The notes below the pieces were generated by a model that worked only from the letters and a program-made list of their open reading frames with translations, was not told where the DNA came from and ran no database searches. Positions 58,908-64,000 of a DNA stretch of 64,000 nucleotides are shown in pieces. The DNA is taken from contig JAKGSH010000010.1 of NCBI GenBank assembly GCA_021568835.1, positions 2,852,001 through 2,916,000 of the forward strand. Reading direction: 5' to 3'. Origin of the DNA: Streptomyces sp. Tue 6430 (GTDB lineage: Bacteria > Actinomycetota > Actinomycetes > Streptomycetales > Streptomycetaceae). Position 1 is the first letter of the stretch. The number at the start of each line of letters is the position of its first letter. Position numbers and translations under genes: made by a program.

Positions 58908-59030
58908 CCCGCGCCCGCCCGTAGGGACACAGGAACCGTGGGCGCCGCCTCCGGTCGATCGAATCGAGCGGCCGGACTGCCACAGCACCGCCTCCCGACC
59001 GGACCCGGGAAACCGGTCGACCCACCACCC

Positions 59031-59069
59031 GGTGCCCTCGGGGTCCCGCACCGGTGCCCCGAGGGCACC
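59031..59069. terminator. 13-bp hairpin after the SHOCT gene
   Basis: GGTGCCCTCGGGG (59031-59043) pairs perfectly with CCCCGAGGGCACC (59057-59069), loop 13 bases. It is 123 bases downstream of the stop codon. Confidence 0.8.
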
Positions 59070-59110
59070 GGCCGGGATTCGACGCGGTTCCCCCGTCGGA
59101 CGGTGGAGTC

Positions 59111-59375
59111 ATGAACCGTCACCACCAGTCCCGAGGAACGATCGAGATCACCACCCGGCTCGTCACGACCGGTGTCGTACTCACCGCGGCCGGTGCCGTG
59201 GTGGCACGGGTCGGCATGGCCATCGCGGCCTCCGCCGTGTTCGCGGCAGGGCGGCGCTGGTCCGCGAGACGGACGTGCCCCGGCCCAGCAGGCGGCGCTG
59301 AAGCGGCGGCAGGCCAGGGAGGCGTCCCGAGCGGGCATGCAGGCATGGCGGTCCACGTCCGACGCCCAGAGCTGA
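59111..59375 (+). CDS. Small membrane protein (frameshifted), unknown function
   Basis: About 87 residues if two frames are joined. From ATG 59111: MNRHHQSRGTIEITTRLVTT, then one membrane helix (VVLTAAGAVVARVGMAIAAS). The frame breaks around 59267; the next frame gives a basic helical end, QQAALKRRQAREASRAGMQA, and a stop at 59373-59375. The correction requires one base removed (or two added). Alternatively the gene is a decayed remnant at the edge of the integrase fragment. Confidence 0.5.
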
Positions 59376-59670
59376 TCGGAAGACGGCTCCCGGCTCCACC
59401 CCGAGACGGTCTCCGAGACCTTCCGCCGCATCCTCGCCAAGACCGACCTGCCGCCCATCACCCTGCGGGACCTGTGCCACGTCGCTCACACACGGAGGCG
59501 GCGGCGACATCCACGCGGTGAAGGAGACCCTCCGGCACTCCACCATCACGCTGACCTCGGACACGTACGCGAGCCTGCTCCCCGAGCCGGACCGTGGGAT
59601 CGCCGAGAAGGCGGCGAAGCTGATTCCCCTTCCCCGGCCGGGGAAGGGGCCGCCGCCTGAGCAAAGGCTC
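59376..59670 (+). pseudogene. Tyrosine recombinase (phage/AICE integrase) C-terminal remnant
   Basis: In one frame: SRLHPETVSETFRRILAKTD, LPPITLRDLCHVAHT; after a break near 59475-59490, in another frame: GGGDIHAVKETLRHSTITLT, SDTYASLLPEPDRGIAEKAA. This is the C-terminal catalytic region of actinobacterial integrases: LRDLRHG reads LRDLCHV here (the motif Arg is lost), and the LRHSTITLTSDTY segment with the catalytic Tyr is kept. No N-terminal or core-binding part is present. It lies about 2.6 kb from tRNA-Lys, on the side of its 3' end. Confidence 0.75.
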
Positions 59671-59792
59671 TCCCCCTGCCCTCCCGTGCTTGGCGCCGGA
59701 GTGGGCACCGGCGCCGGGCCGGACCTGGAGTAGCGTGGTGAGGGCGAGGCGACTGCCGTGTTCGCCCCGCATTCCGAACGGGTGATCCGCTC

Positions 59793-60269
59793 ATGACCGA
59801 CTCCGACACGTCCCGTGCCTCCCGGCATCTGCCGAGCGGGGTGCACCATGACGTGCGACCGGGAAGCGCGCTGCTCCGGCTGGAGACCACGGCCTCACGC
59901 GACGGCGTCCTCGACGGGGCGTGGTGGCCGAGGTCGCACGACATCGCTGCCGAGTTGCCCGCACTGCTGAGCGCTCTCGCCGAACACCTCGGGCCCTTGA
60001 CGCGGGTCGGGCTGGACGTCGCGGCCTGGGAGGGGCTGCCGACGCGGATCGTCGTCGACGACCGGGTCGTGCACGTCGACTCGTTCCCGGCGGGTGACGA
60101 CACGATCCTGATCACCCGGGGCGAGAACGACCTTTTCTCACTGCTGGTGATCCCGCCGGACACGGCGCCCGAGGCCGCCCGCGCGGCGATGGCCGACGCC
60201 GTCCTGGCCGGCAATGTCAGCACGGCTGCGCAGATCCTCGTCGACACGGGACGCCCACAGGCACCGTAG
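59793..60269 (+). CDS. DUF5994 family protein
   Basis: 158 residues from ATG 59793. Matches the DUF5994 pattern of small Streptomyces proteins: SALLRLETTASRDGVLDGAW, WWPRSHDIAAELPALLSALA and DTILITRGENDLFSLLVIPP. Paralogues usually occur in several copies beside stress or regulatory genes. Function unknown. It is convergent with a SpoIIE-type phosphatase gene. Confidence 0.85.
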   Translation: MTDSDTSRASRHLPSGVHHDVRPGSALLRLETTASRDGVLDGAWWPRSHDIAAELPALLSALAEHLGPLTRVGLDVAAWEGLPTRIVVDDRVVHVDSFPAGDDTILITRGENDLFSLLVIPPDTAPEAARAAMADAVLAGNVSTAAQILVDTGRPQAP

Positions 60270-60322
60270 CCTCGGCGGGCCCAGCCGCGCCCAGCCGCCC
60301 GCGGCCGAAAACGACAGTACGG

Positions 60323-61516
60323 TCAGCCGCGCCACTCCACCAGAAGCAGCGTGGCGTCGTCCGTGGTGCATCCGCCGCGTGCCCGCTCGAGTGTGTGCGA
60401 CAGGGCACGCGCCACTGCTCGGACCCCACGGCCGGTCCTCTCCAACCCGTTCACCAGTTCGATGAACTGCTCCTCCCCGAACTGGTCCCCACCCGCCGTG
60501 TGCTCCTCGATCAGCCCGTCGGTGAAGCACAGGACGCGGTCTCCGCGCTCCAGCCCCAGTTCGCTGATCTCCGGCTCCGCACCGCCCAGGCCCACCGGCA
60601 GGGTCGTCGGCCCTACCAGCCGGCGCGTGACGCGGTGGTCGCGCACGAGTATCGGCGTGGGGTGGCCGGCGTTCACCCACTGCATGAGACCCGTCGTCGT
60701 GTCCAGTCGCATCATCTGCGCGGTGACGAAGTGATCGGCGCCGAACTGTTCCGCCACCGCGTCGTCCATGAAGGCGTAGATCTCCGTCAGGCCGGTGCCG
60801 AGGCGACGGGCGTGGCGGTAGGCGCCGATGGCCACGGTTGCCATGGTGGCCGCACCGAGGCCGTGCCCCATCGCGTCGATCATGGCCACGTGCAGCATGT
60901 CGTCGTTGAGGGCATAGTCGAAGCTGTCTCCCGCCACGTCGTAGGCGGGCTCCAGAACCCCGGCCACGGCGACCCGCGGCATGATCATGGCCAGGGGCGG
61001 CAGCAGGGACCACTGGATCTCGGCGGCCACGCTCATCGCTTCACCGCGACGGGTTCGGAAGAACAGGTCGGAGTAGCCGTGCTTGGTCACCAGCAGGTCG
61101 GCCACCAGTCCGGAGAGCCGGCCCAGCAGACGACGATCGTCGTCGTCGACGCGGTCCAGCGTCACGGCCATGACGCCCACCTGGTCACCCCCGTCCAGCA
61201 GCGGCAGGTGGACCCGTACGCCGTCGGCCTCGGGCACCTCGACGGGCACCGCGTCGAGGAAGCAGCGGCCCGCGGCGGAATCGTCGATCACCTGAGGGTT
61301 CCCGTCCGCAAGGCCCTCGCCGGACAGGGGCACGAGCAGCATCTGGCTGTAGTCCTGCAGCAGGACCTGCGGACGGCGTCCCCCCAGCCGCTCCATCACG
61401 TCGGCGACGAGCGGGCCGATGAGGTGGGGCGGCAGCTCGTGCGCGCGATCGAGAACCATCCCCAGGAGCGCTTCCCCGAAGCTCTCGGAGCGGTCCGCGC
61501 GCGGTTCGGCCGTCAT
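60323..61516 (-). CDS. SpoIIE/PP2C-type serine phosphatase with N-terminal sensor (GAF-like)
   Basis: 397 residues from ATG 61516 (AGGTGAG upstream). The N-terminal 150 residues look like a GAF-type sensor (LLQDYSQMLLVPLSGEGLAD, VHLPLLDGGDQVGVMAVTLD). The C-terminal PP2C/SpoIIE domain has AGDSFDYALNDDMLHVAMID, AMGHGLGAATMATVAIGAYR, FTDGLIEEHTAGG and TTDDATLLLVEW, with the metal-binding Asp residues present. It should dephosphorylate anti-anti-sigma (STAS) proteins; no STAS gene is adjacent. Confidence 0.9.
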   Translation of the reverse strand: MTAEPRADRSESFGEALLGMVLDRAHELPPHLIGPLVADVMERLGGRRPQVLLQDYSQMLLVPLSGEGLADGNPQVIDDSAAGRCFLDAVPVEVPEADGVRVHLPLLDGGDQVGVMAVTLDRVDDDDRRLLGRLSGLVADLLVTKHGYSDLFFRTRRGEAMSVAAEIQWSLLPPLAMIMPRVAVAGVLEPAYDVAGDSFDYALNDDMLHVAMIDAMGHGLGAATMATVAIGAYRHARRLGTGLTEIYAFMDDAVAEQFGADHFVTAQMMRLDTTTGLMQWVNAGHPTPILVRDHRVTRRLVGPTTLPVGLGGAEPEISELGLERGDRVLCFTDGLIEEHTAGGDQFGEEQFIELVNGLERTGRGVRAVARALSHTLERARGGCTTDDATLLLVEWRG

Positions 61517-61691
61517 CCGCTCACCTGACGTGACCCGCGCGGACGCGGACGGCCGCCGACGAAACAGCTGTCTGTCCCATCACTCCATCATGAGCCGTTC
61601 CGCTCCCCGGCGCGCTCCTGGCCGAAGTCGTCATGGACCCGGGCGAGGACGCACTGGGCCGACAGCGGGTTCGCGGAATCGGCGGCGGTGG

Positions 61692-62005
61692 TCATGAGCC
61701 GGCCGGCCCGTCCGGCTCGTCGGACGGAATGACCAGCAGTTCCCAGCGTCCTCGAGCAGGAGCAACGCGCAGAGGGCGCCGCCCCGACCGGGCAGGACGT
61801 CCGGTTCCCCGCGGTTGTGCCGGCCCCACGTCTCGAAGGCGGACAGCCCGGCCTGGTCGCCCGCAGGCGGCAGGGTGACGGCGAGTGCGGTGTTGCGGTC
61901 GGCCGGCAACCGCTGTCGCAGACGGCGGCCGATGTCGCGGCGCCGGTCGTGACGAGGCGTCACGACCGGGCGCACCGCCTGCCGAAGGTTCGTGGAGACA
62001 TCCAC
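61692..62005 (-). CDS. Hypothetical protein, frameshifted
   Basis: A weakly supported frame on the minus strand. From ATG 62005 the middle part (RLPADRNTALAVTLPPAGDQ, AGLSAFETWGRHNRGEPDVL, GGALCALLLL) has natural codon use. A change of frame near 61755 gives RGRWELLVIPSDEPDGPAGS and a stop at 61692. It has no recognised domain. The region 61517-62217 holds nothing better. A 12-bp inverted repeat CCGGTCGTGACG / CGTCACGACCGG (61943-61969) lies inside its 5' part and could instead be an operator. Confidence 0.35.
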
Positions 62006-62217
62006 GACAGACGGCCCACTCAGTGGGGCACACTGCCGAACCCCATGACCACTGCGTATCCATCGGGCCCGCGCCCAACCACGTTCCGCGCCACGAAGTC
62101 CACGCGCTCACGCATCGCTCACGCAAGACCCGGGAAACGAAACAGCGCCCGGGCCGACCGAAGCCGACCCGGACGCTGCACAGCAGGTCAAAGGGGGTGA
62201 CCCCTCCCCCGCACCGG

Positions 62218-62290
62218 TAGGCCCTGTGGGACTCGAACCCACAACCAATGGATTAAAAGTCCACTGCTCTGCCAATTGAGCTAAGGGCCC
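62218..62290 (-). tRNA. tRNA-Lys (anticodon TTT)
   Basis: 73 nt. Minus strand begins GGGCCCTTAGCTCAATTGGC, the anticodon loop is CTTTTAA and the T arm is GTGGGTTCGAGTCCCAC. The acceptor stem closes with a G:U pair at position 1:72, discriminator A. CCA not encoded. It borders the accessory stretch that contains an integrase remnant. Confidence 0.95.
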
Positions 62291-62379
62291 GGGCGATGTT
62301 GCCTCCCCGAGCATAGCCGGACGTGGCCGTGTCGCCGATCGGGTATCGGGACACGGCCGCGCCGGGCGGCGAAGACCGG

Positions 62380-63936
62380 TCACGGATCGACCGGATCCGC
62401 CGTCCCCTCCGCCGTCCCCTCCGCCGTCGCCCCCGCAGTCTCCCGGGGGGCCGCCCTCCCGTCGGCGGGCCTGAGGAACCAGTGCCGCGCCGAGGCGAAC
62501 CACCACACGGCCGCGAAGCCGAGGACGACCAGGACGGCCACCGGGGCGTAGTTGAAGGTCTCCGAGGTCACCGGGGAGACCTGGGGGAGCATGAACAGGA
62601 CGGTGATGACGCCCACCCAGACCACGGAGATCACGCCGACCGTCCGGGACCACCGGCCCAGGTGCCAGGGGCCGCGGGCGAAATCGTCGCCCTTGCGCAG
62701 CCGCAGCAGGGTCGGGACGGCGTAGGCGAGGTAGAGGCCGATGACGGCGATGGAGGTGACGGCCGCGTAGGCCGTGACGTTGATGAGGTAGGGCAGGCCC
62801 AGCAGCAGCGCGCCGCCCGCCGCGAGCCAGACCGCCGCCACGGGGGTCCGGGTGCGCGGGCTGACGGTGCGCCAGAGCCGCGAGAAGGGCAGGGCCCCGT
62901 CGCGGGAGAAGGCGTAGATCATGCGGCTGTTGGCGGTGACGGAGGCCATCCCGCAGAACAGCTGCGCGCCGATCACGACGAGGAGCAGCAGCTTGCCCGC
63001 CGTGGCGCCGAGCGCGTCGAGGAGGATCTGGGCGGGCGGGGCGCCGGTCGGGGAGGCGAGGGCGCCGTCGTAGGACCGGATGGCGAAGGTGAAGCCGAGG
63101 AGCAGGACGAAGCCCGCTATCCACGAGGTCCAGATGGACCGCACGATGCCCCGGGGACCCGCGGTCGACGCGTCGTGGGTCTCCTCGGTCATGTGGGCGG
63201 AGGCGTCGTAGCCGGTGAAGGTGTACTGGGCCATCAACAGGCCGAGGGCGACGACGTAGACGCCGCTGCCCCAGCCGGTGTTGTTGACGAACTCGCCGAA
63301 GACGAAGGACGCCGACCGGTGCTCGTCCGGCACGAAGGCCAGCGCGCCGACGATCACGGCCACCCCGAGGACGTGCCACCACACGCTCACGCTGTTGAGG
63401 AGCGCGACGATCCGCACCCCGAAGGTGTTGAGCAGGCCGTGCAGCACGAGGATCCCCGCGAACAGCAGGATCGTCCGGCCGGGCGTGACCTCGAAGCCGA
63501 ACTGGAGATTGAGCCAGGCGCCGAGGAAGGACGCGGCGCCGAAGTCGATGCCGGCCGTCACGGCGACCTGGCCGAGCACGTTGAACCAGCCCGTGAACCA
63601 GGCCCAGGCGGCCGCGCTGCGGGGCGGCGCCAGCCGGTGGGCCCAGAAGTACAGGCCGGCCGAGGTCGGGTAGGCCGAGCAGATCTCGGCCATCGACAGC
63701 CCGACGAACAGGGTCATCAGGCCGACCGCGACCCAGCCCCAGGTGATCACGGCGGGGCCGCCGGTGTTCATGCCGAACAGGTACAGCGTCAGGCATCCCG
63801 ACAGGACCGAGATGATCGTGAAGGAGACCGCGTAGTTGGAGAACGCCGACATCCGGCGCGCGAGGACCTGCGTGTATCCGAGCTGGGCCAGCCGTTCCTC
63901 GTCCGAGGGCCCACTCGCCGTGCCGTCATCTGTCAT
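62380..63936 (-). CDS. Amino acid permease, APC superfamily (GABA-permease-like)
   Basis: 518 residues from ATG 63936. About twelve to thirteen membrane helices. APC features: RRMSAFSNYAVSFTIISVLS in helix 1, CSAYPTSAGLYFWAHRLAPP (helix 2-3), YTFTGYDASAHMTEETHDAS (helix 6 region) and VTANSRMIYAFSRDGALPFS, typical of the GABA/choline-type ACT family. It imports amino acids or amines by proton symport. The C-terminal tail has a degenerate GATAEGTAEGTADPVDP repeat. No neighbouring catabolic genes lie inside the window. Confidence 0.92.
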   Translation of the reverse strand: MTDDGTASGPSDEERLAQLGYTQVLARRMSAFSNYAVSFTIISVLSGCLTLYLFGMNTGGPAVITWGWVAVGLMTLFVGLSMAEICSAYPTSAGLYFWAHRLAPPRSAAAWAWFTGWFNVLGQVAVTAGIDFGAASFLGAWLNLQFGFEVTPGRTILLFAGILVLHGLLNTFGVRIVALLNSVSVWWHVLGVAVIVGALAFVPDEHRSASFVFGEFVNNTGWGSGVYVVALGLLMAQYTFTGYDASAHMTEETHDASTAGPRGIVRSIWTSWIAGFVLLLGFTFAIRSYDGALASPTGAPPAQILLDALGATAGKLLLLVVIGAQLFCGMASVTANSRMIYAFSRDGALPFSRLWRTVSPRTRTPVAAVWLAAGGALLLGLPYLINVTAYAAVTSIAVIGLYLAYAVPTLLRLRKGDDFARGPWHLGRWSRTVGVISVVWVGVITVLFMLPQVSPVTSETFNYAPVAVLVVLGFAAVWWFASARHWFLRPADGRAAPRETAGATAEGTAEGTADPVDP

Positions 63937-64000
63937 GCCCCAGCAATTCCCTCGCCGGGGGCATGACACACGTCACCACTTGACCGGAAAGGGCCCCTGC

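Overview
The window is chromosomal DNA from a Streptomyces. Evidence: very high G+C with G/C-ending codons, GTG and TTG starts, an rRNA operon with no tRNA between 16S and 23S, PHO boxes of the GTTCACC type, and a gene order that (from memory) matches the Streptomyces coelicolor core from ppk/pst (about SCO4145-4139) through csoR (SCO4136) and ndh/atrA (SCO4119/SCO4118). No plasmid or prophage structure and no CRISPR array is visible.

Layout. 0-8.7 kb: phosphate block, with the end of polyphosphate kinase, a CHAD protein, a NUDIX hydrolase, pstSCAB behind a PHO box, and convergent pit plus its DUF47/PhoU-like partner. 8.8-13.3 kb: CsoR copper repressor with its operator, small conserved proteins, a lipoprotein, a covalent-flavin oxidase and a PAP2 phosphatase. 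13.5-22.6 kb: a chromosomal locus resembling a type IV secretion/conjugation apparatus (VirB1-like transglycosylase/NlpC, two-helix pilin-like protein, VirB8/TcpC-like, VirB6/TrbL-like, SCO6880 family, VirB4 ATPase, VirD4/TraG-like protein) with no relaxase. 23.2-29.1 kb: a complete rRNA operon on the minus strand. 29.1-36.5 kb: MarR/MFS divergon, methyltransferase, SpoIIE-type phosphatase, NDH-2 and the TetR regulator AtrA. 36.6-38.0 kb: decayed remnants of an NPCBM protein and a SARP regulator. 38.0-49.2 kb: asparagine-synthetase-like protein, an HTH/TPR-type developmental regulator, L-2-hydroxyglutarate oxidase, TrmB, PrsW, aldo/keto reductase, an M23 peptidase behind a c-di-AMP (ydaO) riboswitch, and initiator tRNA. 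49.3-52.0 kb: a MarR-controlled riboflavin-type pair (reductase-deaminase fusion and GTP cyclohydrolase II). 52-62 kb: an accessory, stress-flavoured stretch with transposase and integrase remnants, efflux, a K+ channel, SHOCT, DUF5994 and SpoIIE proteins, closed by tRNA-Lys. 62.4-63.9 kb: an amino-acid permease.

A strong cross-cutting observation is sequence quality. At least twelve otherwise intact conserved genes (ppk, pstA, pit, the FAD oxidase, PAP2, the PAS/SpoIIE phosphatase, the HTH/TPR regulator, lhgO twice, trmB, the M23 peptidase and others) are each broken by what looks like one missing base in a short G or C run. This is more likely systematic homopolymer undercalling than biology, so these are annotated as whole genes with the break position given. 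Starts were chosen by ribosome binding site and family alignment and often differ from the longest ORF.
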